Shown: in pieces, positions 11,600-23,777 of the stretch | How positions within the stretch are numbered: the first letter of the stretch is position 1 | Layout: the number at the start of each line of letters is the position of its first letter | Source of the DNA: Limnoperna fortunei | Taxonomy: Eukaryota; Mollusca; Bivalvia; Mytilida; Modiolidae | Assembly: GCA_944474755.1 (NCBI GenBank) | Contig: OX104119.1 | Span: forward strand, 85,874,896 to 85,938,895 | Direction: 5' to 3' | Length of the DNA: 64,000 nt | Position numbers and translations under genes: made by a program | The notes under the pieces: model-generated | Databases searched by the model: none | What the model saw: the letters and a program-made list of their open reading frames with translations, nothing else | What the model was told of the DNA's origin: nothing

Positions 11600-11880
11600 A
11601 TACTCGTTTTACACCTGGTTGCTAACAGAACCATCGGACATAAAAACAGTGCCTAGATATGTAAAGTCATCTGCAATATTTAACACAAAAACAGGATTTT
11701 CATTTACACTTTGATTTCTCTTTTGAAAAATAACAATTTTAGTTTTAGAGGCATTTACCTCTAGTTTCAAAGTTTTACAATATAGATACATTGCATTTAA
11801 AGCAGCTTGTAATTCACATTTTGACTCGGCTAGTATAACAGCATCGTCAGCAATGTATCTGTATTGTAAAACTTGGAAAC
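11600..11880 (-). pseudogene. LINE reverse transcriptase core fragment (Y-I-A-D-D box)
   Basis: Minus-strand translation gives Y-R-Y-I-A-D-D-A-V-I-L-A-E-S-K-C-E-L-Q, then A-L-N-A-M-Y-L-Y-C-K-T-L-K-L-E-V-N, A-S-K-T-K-I-V-I-F and later D-F-T-Y-L-G. The (Y/F)xADD box with two metal-binding aspartates, followed by L..YC..W.L.VN..KTK..IF and YLG, is diagnostic of the palm and thumb of non-LTR reverse transcriptases. Nothing recognisable precedes it, and the frame ends near 11609 before the SINE insertion. It belongs with the C-terminal piece at 9964-10630. Confidence 0.8.
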
Positions 11881-12225
11881 TAGAGCTATATGCCTAGATT
11901 TAAACATTAGTTTGATATTGTATACTGGTTCCCTTTAATTAACAGTATTTCAATAGTATCCGTCGGAAAGTTTGTTTGCCGCATGAGTTTAAAGTGAAAA
12001 AAGATACACTCTAATTTTCAAAAGAAAGTCACGAACGTGCATGTGGACAACCAGTCGTCGAACATTGACAGTACTTCTGTGGAAATTGACGTTCAACCAG
12101 GAACAAGTTTTCAAGATGTTTCAAGAAAGGAAACTAAAAAGTCTTTTGATCCTCCTTATCCAGATATTGCGTTCTTTTTAGTAATTTAATTTATGTATAG
12201 ATTAAACTCTTTAAAACCCCAAAAT

Positions 12226-12330
12226 GCAGGAGCTTCCGGGGGGCTTCGCCTCCCTGGCCCCCCTACCAGAGCTCAGACCTGGACCCGATGGGGACCTAAG
12301 GCGGTCTCCAGACCCCTCGCCTTATTAAAT
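12226..12330 (+). repeat. GC-rich 'cttccggggggcttcgcc' block
   Basis: A sharply GC-rich island in AT-rich surroundings, with a small hairpin (ggggggc-ttcg-cctcccc-like) and C-runs. I have seen similar blocks as dispersed repeats in invertebrate genomes but cannot name the family. A 78-codon frame across it is low-complexity and not a supported gene. Confidence 0.45.
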
Positions 12331-12534
12331 TTGCTTGCACATCGCACAAGGTCCAGCTACTCCCCTGGACTTAACTGTAATATTCAGATGTACACATTAA
12401 TAAAGTTCCAATGTACGCAAAATCAATAAGTTAATAATAAGTACCCCAGGACAACGGTTATCGATTGTACATCCATCTTCCATGCAATCATATTTTATAG
12501 TAAAACAGCAGGTCATGTTTTTCTTTTTTATAAG

Positions 12535-12775
12535 GGCCTCGGTGGCCCATTGGTTAAGGTAGTTTGTCTACTATTGATTGTTCACGTAGTCTGTCTACAC
12601 TGAGATTGCGGGTCAGAGTCTCACTGCGGGAGGGTGCACTCGATTCCAATCTTAATTTACAAGGATTGCCAGGTTTCCTACCAATTTTATTCTTGCTACT
12701 CTGGCCTCCTCCAATAAAAACTGGAAGCCGTGATATAGATTAAACATTGCTGAATGCGGCATTAAAACAAACAAT
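12535..12775 (+). repeat. tRNA-type SINE copy (family S2)
   Basis: It begins 'ggcctcggtggcccattggt' then 'taagg' (A-box region) and carries 'gcgggtcagagtctcac' in the B-box position, here mutated from GGTTCGA. It continues with 'gggtgcactcgattccaatc', 'acaaggattgccaggtttcc' and ends near 'gcggcattaaaacaaacaat'. The family is the same as at 22691-22965. No convincing target-site duplication was seen. Confidence 0.7.
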
Positions 12776-12989
12776 CTTTTCTTGACCAAAAACACAGTAA
12801 TTATTCGTCCGGAGCAGTTTATTGCAACCATGGATTTTATAACTGGCTTTGGTATTCTCACTTTCCATTTTTTTAATTACCGTCTACTTTGTTTCATGTG
12901 TTTTATTGCAAAGAGTGTTAATGGTCATTGGGCTTTGATATGTCGGCTGAACGACTGTCGCACTGTTGCTTTAGATTGAAAATTTTCTA

Positions 12990-14350
12990 CCTTACCAAGT
13001 CATATAGTATCGTACAAAATAAATGTGTTAACATATAATATCCTCCTTTAGCTTTTACGAACAAATTGCTTTGAAACATAAGTTTAATGATAAAAGTTCA
13101 GTTGTTCGTTATAAGATAATTAATATACCTCATTTGACACGTGGGTAAGTTTGGGGTGTTATCAAAAATAAGATTTAAAGCTAATATTCAAATCACATAA
13201 TTTATTATTATAAATTTATGACATCACAGGCCGTACTCACGTACAACTTGCAAACAAAACCACGTCATTGAATTTGCTAGTTTCTCTATAGACGTTTAAA
13301 GTAAAATGCTATCAATTAAATTAATAGTCGGCTGATACTTCCCAGGTTTCTAACAGTCTTCAGCAGATTTATCTACAAATTTGTATGCAAACAAAATGCC
13401 ATCAAAACCAAAGTTTTAAAGCGTTTCGGCTAATTATTACTCATTAATGTCGGTGTAAAACCCCAAAACTATTGAAATTAGAATAATAAATATGTTGGGC
13501 TATAGGTTAAATCAGTTCATTATCTACTATTTTTAATGGGTAGATAATTCATTTGGATTATATGCCGCTTCCACTAACATAACATTGTGATCATCGTGCA
13601 ATTTTTCAGGCGAGGTAGAAAGATTTCATGTCAGGCTATCCATGTATCCAAATATAGAATTAGGACCGCCCACTTACCACATATTTAAATTTATGTTTTG
13701 ATTGGATTGAAAGTCTGCTCTTAGCTAATCACCGCTGACCTGCCTAAAGCCCTTTGGTCATCACAGGGTAATTGTGCACGCGAGGGTAGATATTACTTTT
13801 ATCACAAGTGTCAAATACCTATACACAGTTATGGAAAATTACCACAACATTTTATATGTTAGATAGAATACGTGAATAAGACAAACAAATAAATAGCCTT
13901 ACAAACGAGCTTCGTTGTCGCTTGCACATCTTGAATGAAAATGGCTGCAGAATACAAACTGCACACCACAATAAAGTTAGTAAATTGATTAAAACTAGAT
14001 CCCAATTAGAACAAGAAAGCTAGCATTTAACTAGCTGCTTTAACGCAATCACACTCTCTTCAGAAAACGGTTTTCGTCAGGATTAAGTCGTGTAAACTCA
14101 AGTTAGCAAATATATTGCCTAATTGTCTAATTGTTCGCACGTAGGGACTAGAGTGGCTACTAGATTTTGTAAATAAAAGAGAGTTATCGATACATCGGCA
14201 ATATGTTTTATCTACAGCCGTATACAAAACGTTTAGTTCGGGACCCTGGTTAATCGGGAGTTAATCATTATGATCCTTATCTTTTCTGATATAAAAATCC
14301 TTCTTAGCAATGACTGCAGCTGCAACAATTGCAGTGTATGTTTTTGTTGT
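12990..14350. other. Intron sequence without recognisable features
   Basis: AT-rich, with no LRR motif, RT motif or tandem array that I can see. It precedes LRR exon 5. Confidence 0.5.
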
Positions 14351-14360
14351 ATTTTTTCAG

Positions 14361-14432
14361 AGATATAAGCTACAACCGGTTAACATCAATTGAAAGAGGT
14401 ATATTTACCAGTTTGTGGAAACTCTCCGTATT
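14361..14432 (+). CDS. LRR exon 5 (72 nt)
   Basis: The acceptor is 'attttttcag' and the donor GTAAGT. It encodes D-I-S-Y-N-R-L-T-S-I-E-R-G-I-F-T-S-L-W-K-L-S-V-L, one complete LRR with the canonical F..L..L..L second half. Phase 2-2, 72 nt. It lies 8 kb downstream of exon 4 across an intron containing the LINE, SINE and minisatellite material, and closely resembles exons 2 and 4. Confidence 0.85.
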
Positions 14433-14983
14433 GTAAGTTTTTTTGTCTGTCTTGAACAACAAACCGAAATGACACATGTGTAATACGACTTGAATATCAT
14501 GGCTCAGAAATATTCTCATATGTAAGCCAATACAAGACAAAAATACAAATTACATTTTAATTATGTATTACTCACAATGAATTATTTAACAAAATGCAAT
14601 AATAAATAAATAATGTCAACTACATATTTTACGACAGTTACAGTCTTTATCAAACATTATTATGTCCTATTGATGCACTTTGTCCAAATGTGGTCTTCAA
14701 AATTTCAACTGGATTCTGGGTTCTCTCTTTGTCAGTTATTATAGTTTTTACCGCTTTCTTGGTGCCATATGTCTTGGTCTCATTCCAGAGTTTGTCAATG
14801 GCCTATGGGTTTTGACCTGTTGGATGATCTACTGCCGTCTTCTTTAGATTGCAAATCTTACTAATTTAAATTTTATTATACGAACGAGGACCAAAACTTT
14901 GTTGTACAACATATACGATAAGTACGAAGTCTTAAATTGCATTATACATTATTTTACTGCATTATATTTGTAAATGAGCACCA

Positions 14984-15015
14984 CTGATGAGTCTTTATTA
15001 GACGAAACGAGCGTC
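14984..15015 (+). ncRNA. Hammerhead ribozyme relic (mussel-repeat type, short stem III)
   Basis: The order matches the hammerhead core: CTGATGA (14984-14990), stem II GTC...GAC (14991-14993 with 15001-15003) around a 7-nt loop, GAAA (15004-15007), a three-pair stem III ACG/CGT (15007-15009 with 15012-15014) with a 2-nt loop, and C at the cleavage position (15015). Stem I would pair the bases before 14984 with 'tagcgt' after 15015 but has two mismatches (C-A and A-C), so activity is doubtful. The flanks ('tagtaaattctattaaccatgg') resemble the abundant mussel repeat known to carry such ribozymes; that link is from memory. Confidence 0.6.
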
Positions 15016-15019
15016 TAGC

Positions 15020-18000
15020 GTAGTAAATTCTATTAACCATGGTTTCTTTGACGACATTTTATTCTTTATAAACATGTTCTCTGACGAAAGCAATAGGATT
15101 CGTTTTGCAATACGATGCGTCTCGTATAATTAAGACTTATCAACAGCGCTCAAACCCAAACAATATTTAAAATTCAAATGATCAAAATCTTGTAGGGCTG
15201 TTTTCATTAAAATTTCAAAACGCAAAACTTAATCCGGCTAAGGCTACATCCACCTTGAAAATGGAAAAAACAATGACTATATCACTAATTTAAAATCCAA
15301 ATGTCGCTCATTTTTATTCATTAAAATCGTAATAGACTACTCAAAGATATAAAGGGTTTTAATGCACGATTCTCTTTAATTTTAAGAGATTGTTTATAAT
15401 GATAGTGACTTTTAAGTTTAAAAATAAAGTTTAAAATTGACAACACGAAAGTTAGGAAACCAAGGATGTAAAGTAAAACTTTTCAATTCACTTTCAAAAC
15501 TGCATAATAACTACCTTCTATGTTGCCAGAATAAAGCAAAGTATTTATTTATTAATATGATTTGATTCTCTTATGTTTTGAAATTCCTTATTTATTAAAC
15601 AGACAGAATAAAAAGCGAATGACGCCTCTTTGTGGAAACCCTTCTATAACTTCCAGTTTTCCACCCATGGTGTCGAGAATTATAAACGTGAAATTTTCAA
15701 AGCATAAAGATATTGTCTTATTTCTGAATAATCATTGTTTCAAATTGGTACTAGCATATTAAATATTTTCGCAAATAACCCAACACACAAGAAGATAACC
15801 ACGCCCATTTTTTTCAATGATGTTACATGTGTGATGAACCGGTATATTAATATACTTAAATATGGTCCTTCAGATAAATACATTTATGTATATCCGGTGG
15901 ATCTCACATGTAATTTAACAGATCAAACACACCTTATAATGGAACAACCTAACACCCATCAGAGTGGACTCTCCCACTAGTATATAATCAGCTGCAATCT
16001 TGGTAACTTAGTCATTTGTATTGTGGCCATTTTCTGAAAAGGAAAGATTGGTAAGTGAATATTGCTTGGGATTGGCATTGTGATAATAATAATGAATAAG
16101 GCGTATACTATTAACCAGTGACATAAATAGTGTTATAATTCCTGCATAAGGTATACACTGTATATATTAGATAGCAATAGTTGGGTAACCACATATTATC
16201 TGGAACACCATTGATATCAAAGGTTGGGAGGGTGTTCAATAGAAGTGATTATAGTGCAGTACATATAGAGTTGTACGCCACTTGAGTGCCATTTTGATAG
16301 AATGTTGTATTACCACGAACTAGGTGGTCTTCCTCAAGTGGTCTGCCACTGAGATTTTGTAAGTGGCGTCCCATATACAGTTGTTTGCCATAAAGCAATT
16401 TCTCTCAGATCCTGGGTAACCAGGTACGAACTTAATACACGCAACCGACTGGCACGCGACACACGCGTGTTTTGTAAAAAAACAAATATGAATATGGATT
16501 TTCTGTTGATTTATTGTCTAAAACAAGACTAGGGAATGTTTGACAGTGTAACTATTCCAAATAATTAAACTGAACTGATGGAATCCTTATATAACAATGT
16601 GTCCATAGCCATGTCCATTCCATGAATCAAAAATAAATGTTACCAATCCTCTAACCTCTAAGCCTGGCGTGCATATCTGAACCTCTTGTGTTGTGTTAGT
16701 TTTGGACTTGCCACAAGACCGTTTGAATTATCAACAATTCCGAAAATATCCACTTTGTAGCAAGTGGATAATGTTGGAATTGTTGATAATAAAGATGTGT
16801 TTCACCAATAGCAAAAAAATGCAATATACTTGTAGCAAGTCTATGTTAGACTCAAAAGCAATCTTTTACAGATTACATTTTTTATATATTAATAAGGCAC
16901 ATTATTCCTTGTTCAATTATTTACAAAGAAATGCAAATAGAAATTTAAAAACTTATTTTTAAAATGAAGTGAAAGTGAAGATCGAATTGCAGGACAAAAT
17001 GATACTTGAAAAGGACGGGGATTGGAATATTTTAATCATAAAATTGTGTGTGTAAATCAAATTCATCTTCGATTTAATGGCAAAATGCAAGAAATTTTGT
17101 CCCTTATTGTACAAACTTGTGTTTTGTTCAGACTGGACAAAAATAAAACAAAAAAGTTTAAAAACCCTGTCAGCAAATGTTTTGTTAATGTTTTTTTTTA
17201 TATGCTTATTTGTCTGTCTGGTTTAGGACAGTAGAATCTAGGAGTTTGCAGGACAATTATTGGGTAGGATGAAGAAATTGAAGCAAATATTTCTGTATAA
17301 ACACATAAATATATTTTGTAATGTACACAGGACATACATGTGCAAGACAGGAGAGCAAAAATAATTCTGTTAATAGTGTAATTTTGACACACCTTTTACC
17401 GTTGGACAGCTTTGCAAGACAACACAAATAATGTTAATTGTTTTTTTTAATATTTCCTTTCAAATGAAGTTCAATAATAAATTATATGCGCATGCAGTTC
17501 ACCAGAGCTCACATTGTCACACTTAAAAATTTTAAATGTATTTCTGCTAATGTTCAATCTACTATGGGTTCCACCACTTCATGGCGTTTGCACTGTAGTG
17601 ACCAGTCCGTGCATCTGTGCGTCTGTCTGTAATAGCTTCCGGGTTTCTATTTTTTTAACTTTTGAGACATGCTTTTGATATTTTATATGTGGGTAGAAAA
17701 TATCAAGGCTATGTGTCGTATACCATGGTTGATCACGTTGTCCTTAACCTTCGACTTCAAGGTCAGTGGGGCGGACAGAGATGGATTCCATCTTACAGAT
17801 ATCTAGTGAAAACTAGATCTTTTACTTCTTGTTCCCCTGCACCCAAATAGAATAAAAGATGTAAATAAATTTTGAGTTTTAAATACAACACAAATGTCGA
17901 TTGGCTGATAACAATAGCTGAATATTTTATTTATAACAACTTCCCTTCGTCCTACACAAAATAAGCGGATGTATTTCAAACTAGGCTACAATTGTTTCCC

Positions 18001-20160
18001 AGCATTAGCACAATTTAACATGGCCACGAAAATGTACATGTATACTCATGTTTAGGAATCTCAGGTATACTCAGGCTTTAGGAAGTTAAAAAAATGTTTT
18101 TCCAGGAATATACTGAAACATTATATTAGTAAACTACTAACACTTACATTGAAAACCCAACATTGTATTAAAATAAAATGCCAAAATCAAACTAGTCGAC
18201 ATGGTATTTATGAACGTGTAGTAGGTTATACTTAGATATTTAACCGCTATGTTTCATGGTTATTTTTGTGAAAGTGCCAGATACGAGTTTATAAATGAAT
18301 TTCACATTCATGTTAAATACGTACAATTTTTAAATGAAAAGACAAGACAATATAATATTTAATTCATGTGAGATAATTTGATTGTTAAATGGGTTTATCG
18401 TTGCATGCTCCCACTGACGATTGCGAGCCTATATACCTCTACAAGCGTGGTAGTAGACTAATTAGTAGCCATTAATTTTATTTAGCCATTAACAACTCAA
18501 GTAGGCTTGTCATAAAAATATTAATTCATAATTTAATTAGTATGATATGTAGTAAATGTCTACAAGTCCTGACTGAAATCAAAGGATATACAGTAGACAG
18601 CATTACAGGTGTAATCAACATGTTTATGTGGACATGACAATGTTTATATGTCAGCAAGAAAATCCAGTAACCTTTTAGACCTTATAGTTGCTATATTTTA
18701 ATTTAAAATGATCCGAAATTAAATGAAAGCACAATTTATTTACAAATGTGGCATCCCAGCAAGCGTCTAACAATTTCGCACTAAATTATATAAAACTATA
18801 AACATGTGTACTAGGATGAATACAAAAATAGCCAGTTTTACTTGTAATATATAGATATTGTTGCCATGGAAAGAGCAACATTATTAAACAAATCTTTAGT
18901 AATTTGTGAGTTTGTTTTTCTTAAAATAATTTTCGTTTTAACTGAAACTATTCTTTTTCCATACAAATCTCATACAAATCATAATCTGATATTGCTCCAA
19001 TGTAAGCTACCAGCAAAAAACTATATCTGATCCCAATTTACTCCAGCTGCATTGTATTTTAAAAATAAGACATTTCTCAAAATCTTTGTATTTTAACATA
19101 AACTAAGATTTCCCCCAAACAATAAAAAGTTGCGCATTTCCCTCCTGTTAATACTTGCAAGAGTAAGCACAGAAGAGCAGCCTACAAAATAAGTAATCTT
19201 TTTTTTCTTTCACTAGACAAAAAGATGTCTAACAGAAAATTTATTAAAATTAACAAACAGTTCTGGGATATTTGATTTCTTAGACATGTAAATGTCTGTA
19301 CGTTTTCATTTAAATCTCCTGAAATATCAGTTAACTATTTAATTTGTATAAATTTTACATGCCACTAACTTGTCCTGTGGTTTTAATACGATTTTTTTCC
19401 GAACTAAATGACGTTTCTAGCAGTTTGAACAGTAAAGGATGCTGTGAAAATTTACAATACCATGCAAATACGGAAAAAACTGGAACAGATCCGCAATTGT
19501 GATCAATCTCAATAGGATCTAGAAACGATATCCCCATTAATAAAATTTTCTTATACTAATGAAGGGCTTTAAATTATTCCTAATCTCATTTCTAAGTTTT
19601 CGTGCATTTTTGATTTTATAAAAATAAATTGTTTTGTTTATTTTGTCATTTGAGTGCATGCCTTTAACATTTAGTCTGCACACAGTATGCTTATCTTAAC
19701 AATATTTCAAAATTAGGTCCAAATCTTGATACATTGCTTTAACAAATTACATGTATATTGTAACTATAAAAAAAGGAAGTTCATGTAGCTATTAGAAACT
19801 ATATTTCCAAGATATTTGTTTAAGAACGAACATTTTTCATCGTTGTGTTTTTCTTTAAATCTCGGAGATTACATTGGGCCGAAAACATACTAGTGTTAAG
19901 ACCACCATTTTTACATATACGCTTCAATATATAGTTATTAGCATTTCTGAAAACAGTGCATGCTAAATATTACTGAAATAATAACGGCTAGACACTTAAA
20001 GCCTATTTCTGACCATGAAAAAGTCATTATTTTATCAAGTATAAAATTTAGACTTGTATGTTGACCTTTTTTTTCTAGCAACTATTACATGCATTTATTA
20101 AACAGAAGTATGTGTTGTAAGAGACTGTTATAGACAACACCTCATAGTTTTTCTTTTTTC
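15020..20160. other. Long intron between LRR exons 5 and 6
   Basis: About 5 kb without a recognised gene. It holds the hairpin at 16727-16790, a possible TATA plus splice-donor arrangement near 15978-16056, and a moderately GC-richer stretch near 17570-17850 that looks like old repeat ('ccttcgacttcaaggtcag'). The 81- and 89-codon plus-strand frames at 15735 and 16693 have no family resemblance. Confidence 0.45.
16727..16790 (+). repeat. Long near-perfect hairpin (palindrome)
   Basis: The left arm 'attatcaacaattcc' is the exact complement of the right arm 'ggaattgttgataat'. Inside, 'atatccactt' pairs with 'aagtggataat' with one bulge, leaving a loop of about 6 nt. Total span is 64 bp. It could be a transposon end, a recent fold-back or an RNA hairpin; nothing else in the flanks decides. 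Confidence 0.8.
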
Positions 20161-20162
20161 AG

Positions 20163-20234
20163 ATTGTTAAGCAATAACAACATGACATCAATAAAAAGCG
20201 ATGCATTTTTATACCTTGCTAATCTGAAAACATT
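20163..20234 (+). CDS. LRR exon 6 (72 nt)
   Basis: The acceptor is 'cttttttcag' and the donor GTAAGT. It encodes L-L-S-N-N-N-M-T-S-I-K-S-D-A-F-L-Y-L-A-N-L-K-T-L, an LRR of the same 24-residue module but starting Leu-Leu-Ser instead of Asp-Ile-Ser. It differs more from exons 1-5 than they do from one another. Phase 2-2. Confidence 0.8.
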
Positions 20235-20399
20235 GTAAGTTATTTTGTACCACTTATGTACGCGAATGAGGCAGTTCACATATTAACTGCTTCTGAATAA
20301 TACTATCATTTGCTGCAGTTCCGGTAACGGTAAGCATATATTTACATGTGCATAATTTTATTATGTGTATTGAGTTTTATTTAGTCGCTCAAAACACAC

Positions 20400-21780
20400 G
20401 CTTTATTGTTTTTGCTATTATTAAAATATTTTGGGCGACTTCTTTGTCAAACTATTATTATTTCTCAGCTAGGTTATGTCTCTACATGTGATATTGTTGC
20501 GTAAGTTTATTATTATGTCGTTGACTTCACAGTTAAGGACAAACATGCTGAAGGAATGCCTAAATGCCTCTGGTGAGAAAAAAATATCACTTCATTCATA
20601 GAAAGCCGATCAAAAAATTATCAAACCTGCAGGCAAAAATATATGCTTGTCCAATACCTCGGCAGAGCCTCATAATATACAACTATATTGCTCTAGTGTT
20701 TTAGATTTTCTTGCCTCCCCTATCCACTTGTGATAGATCCTATTTGTCTTGAAGTTGTTTTGGGGTTGTTTTTGTCTGTTTCTTTATTCTTCTTCTTTTT
20801 CTTTCGTTTCAATCATGTTCGCTCGTTCTTGAGAAATTTGTTTTTGGCATCCAAACAGTAGTATGTCATACAAAGTCATTTAAGAGTAATATTGTTTTCA
20901 TTCGTTTTTTTTTTCATTCTTTTTCCATTCAATCTTGTCTGCTTTATGATAAAAAAATGACGCGAATATTTTCATTTTGTCCAATGATCACGACATGTTA
21001 ATTCAATGAATATTTTAATGTACAAGTTTCAATGAGATATTATCCATAAGGATTTTGGGCGACTTTGTGTTGGTGTCCCAACACAGAATTACCAGTTATT
21101 ATTCTTCATTCTTTTTTTTAAGTTTGTCTTTCTCTCCAATCTTGTCCGTTGGTTTTGTTTAGAGATCGACAAGAACGTTTGTGATATGTTAGTGCTGACC
21201 TGGCATTGTTCGTATAAAACGTATAAAATTTTCAAAAGGGCCGAGGTCAAGGATAGTGATGTAGGTTGATATTTTCACAGAATACGGACAATGATGTGTC
21301 GCATTGCTCAAATTTAGAAGCATGTTAACTTTGTGTGATTTCAACGAAAAGTGTTATCTAGGTAGATTGTAATGCACTGATCTGTTTGAAATCAATTAAT
21401 TGGTGCTTTGTTTGAGATACATTTATGTTTACATCAAAACATCATCTTTTAATAGCTACTAATTATTATTCTGCGTTTCTTTTTTTCTCCACTCAATGTT
21501 TTCCTTCGTTTTTCTAGAGATGCAATATCTGATCGACACAAGATATTGTGATGTTGTTGAGCTGACTTGTAGTTTTGAAATGACAGACATTTCATGCAAC
21601 CCCCCACCCCCCTCCACATGAACGTCATCTGTATCTGATTTCAACAAAATTTGACATGGGGCTTAATGACTACATTGGGGCTTCGTTTGGCATCCCAAAG
21701 CATTATTACTAGTATTTAAAATTATTATTGTTCTTGCTTCCACCTTTAATATATCATGAAATTTTCTGACACATTCTTTA
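20400..21780 (+). repeat. Degenerate tandem repeat cluster with T/C-rich and 'attattattc' words
   Basis: Recurrent blocks resemble 'ttattattcttcattctttt', then 'ccaatcttgtccg' and 'tttggcatcccaa.ca', around 20440, 20780, 20900, 21060-21150, 21400-21500 and 21680-21740. The spacing is irregular and divergence high, so this is an old cluster. The periods are approximate and read by eye. Confidence 0.4.
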
Positions 21781-22677
21781 ACGATAATTTATAGATTCAA
21801 ATAATGTGTAATCCAAACTTAGAAAAAAAATATATATGCCCAAGCCAGATAGCAAAACAAACAGCACTCTAGGGTTGAACCGAAATATTCTCATAATAAC
21901 TTTACAGTAGATTACCTTGTGTTTTGAAAGAATAATTGATTGTCTAACAGAAGTATCATCGACCACATTCAAATCATGAAAGATGACAATATAAATTCGT
22001 AAAATTGTTCTGACTTTCTATTGGTTCCTATATTCAATCGTATTTATTTCATTTATGAGGTGAAGTAACATATGCTATTCGTATGGAGTATTTACAAATA
22101 AGACTTATTGTACAAACAATCTTACAAAAATGATTTGTCAAGTGCTCAATCTCCCAGACCACTTGCTTTCCGCACCAATTGTTCGAATATTTAGGAGCTA
22201 CTCTGTCTATAGGTCCTTGAGAATTTTGAACAACCCCAGATAATTAGACGTTCCACAAACAGTGGCTGTAAACGTTACCTGTTCTGAGGGGCTTCAACAA
22301 CACCAGAGCACCAGAGAAGTCTGAAGTTACCGTAGAACCTATTCCGTATTTTACTTACTTTGAAATATAAAGTTTTCATTTGATGTGTTACCATAAATAG
22401 CTAAAATTTAATCAGCGAAATAACTTAGAAATAATCGAATAGCTCAGTTTATTTAAGACCAAAATATGAATTTTTAAGACTAGATGAACCAAATACCCAC
22501 GCCTCCGACTACATGCGTCACTGCATGCATCATAAAACAATCCGAAGTAAAGCAATACATGCATTGTCTTAGTTAACATCTGCTGTCGAAACCAAAAGCA
22601 CTCAGCTCAGACCCTACAAACTTGCTTAACAGAGATTCTCACATTAGAACTGTTGATCAAAAGGCATTACGCGCAGC

Positions 22678-22690
22678 GCAATCACTTATA
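22678..22690. repeat. Target-site duplication, left copy, of the SINE at 22691-22965
   Basis: 'gcaatcacttata' here is repeated exactly at 22966-22978, directly abutting both ends of the SINE. Confidence 0.85.
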
Positions 22691-22965
22691 TTGTTTTTTT
22701 GTTTTTGTTTGAATGGTGTTTTAACGCCACTTTCAGCAATTTTTCAGCTATTTCATGGCGTCCAGTTTTTTTATTGGGGGAGGAAGCCGGAGTACCCGGA
22801 GAGAACCCCCGACCTGCGGTACGAAAACTGGCAATCCTTGTCAATTAAGATTGGAGTCGAGTACACCCTGCCTGCAGTGAGAATCGAACCCGCAATCTCA
22901 GTGTTGACAGACCACGTGATCAATAGTAGACGAACTACCTTGACCACTCGGCCACCGAGGCCCCC
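22691..22965 (-). mobile_element. tRNA-derived SINE, full-length, with 13-bp target-site duplication (family S2)
   Basis: On the minus strand it begins 'gggggcctcggtggccgagt' then 'ggtcaagg', an excellent Pol III A-box of Ser/Leu-tRNA type. The B-box 'gcgggttcgattctc' lies about 60 bp on. The body ('gtactcgactccaatcttaa', 'caaggattgccagttttcgt', 'ctccccc') ends with 'gcgttaaaacaccattc' and a short A/T-rich tail. Both boxes are intact and the 13-bp duplication 'gcaatcacttata' is perfect, so this is the youngest-looking S2 copy. The 123-codon plus-strand frame across it is antisense to the SINE and not a gene. It lies inside the intron between LRR exons 6 and 7. Confidence 0.9.
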
Positions 22966-23777
22966 GCAATCACTTATAAGTCTCTTGTACTAGTAAAGCA
23001 ATAAAATGCACACTTGAAGATGAAAGTCAAAACAAACATAGACACATAGTCTACCTAAAATTCCAGTTCCCGTCCTGCTTATTTTCTGCTAACAGTGTTC
23101 ATACTTTTTTGGATACTAAAATATATAGAAACAATCAAAACAAATATTCATTATCCAAGACTGATTTATAGCACTCCGTTGCATCCCTAAACTTAAACCT
23201 GTAATAATAAAACAAAAATAGTCTGGCGTTTCGACAATCCAAAATATATGCGATAAAGAGGTGATTGGCAGCACAAACTGTGTAAGAAAGAATTTCCAGA
23301 AACTTCATCCCAAGGTGCACGACTTCCTGTTTGTGCAAGAGATCTTTTGATATCCAATCTTTGACCATATTTATATGGATATGAACCATATGACAAAGAC
23401 ATTACTACTTAAGTTTTTTTCTTGTCTGCGGTATCAGTGTAAAAGGTTGTGACTGCACAATGATTGCATGAAGAGCGGATGAGAAAATTTGCATTTTTAT
23501 GTTTGTTGCCAGGACTGTATTTAATTTTTATATTGTCAGAGGAAAATACATGCAACCCTCTAGCAATTTGTCCTTTCCGGTTTGCGAAATTCAATATCCT
23601 GCGAAGTATTTTTAACGGCTTTTAAAACTATTTTGTAAATTGCAGAACCACTTAAAGTTCTTTATGTGTGACACTTTTTACGCTCTGACTTGGTCAGACA
23701 ACTACTTGCCTATGCTATAAGTTTTAGTAAAATTTTGTTCTTCCGAAAGAACAGTCTATATTACAGTTGCACTAGCG

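Noticed and set aside
22622..22993. 123-codon plus-strand frame
   Set aside because: It is antisense to the tRNA-derived SINE at 22691-22965 and crosses both target-site duplications.
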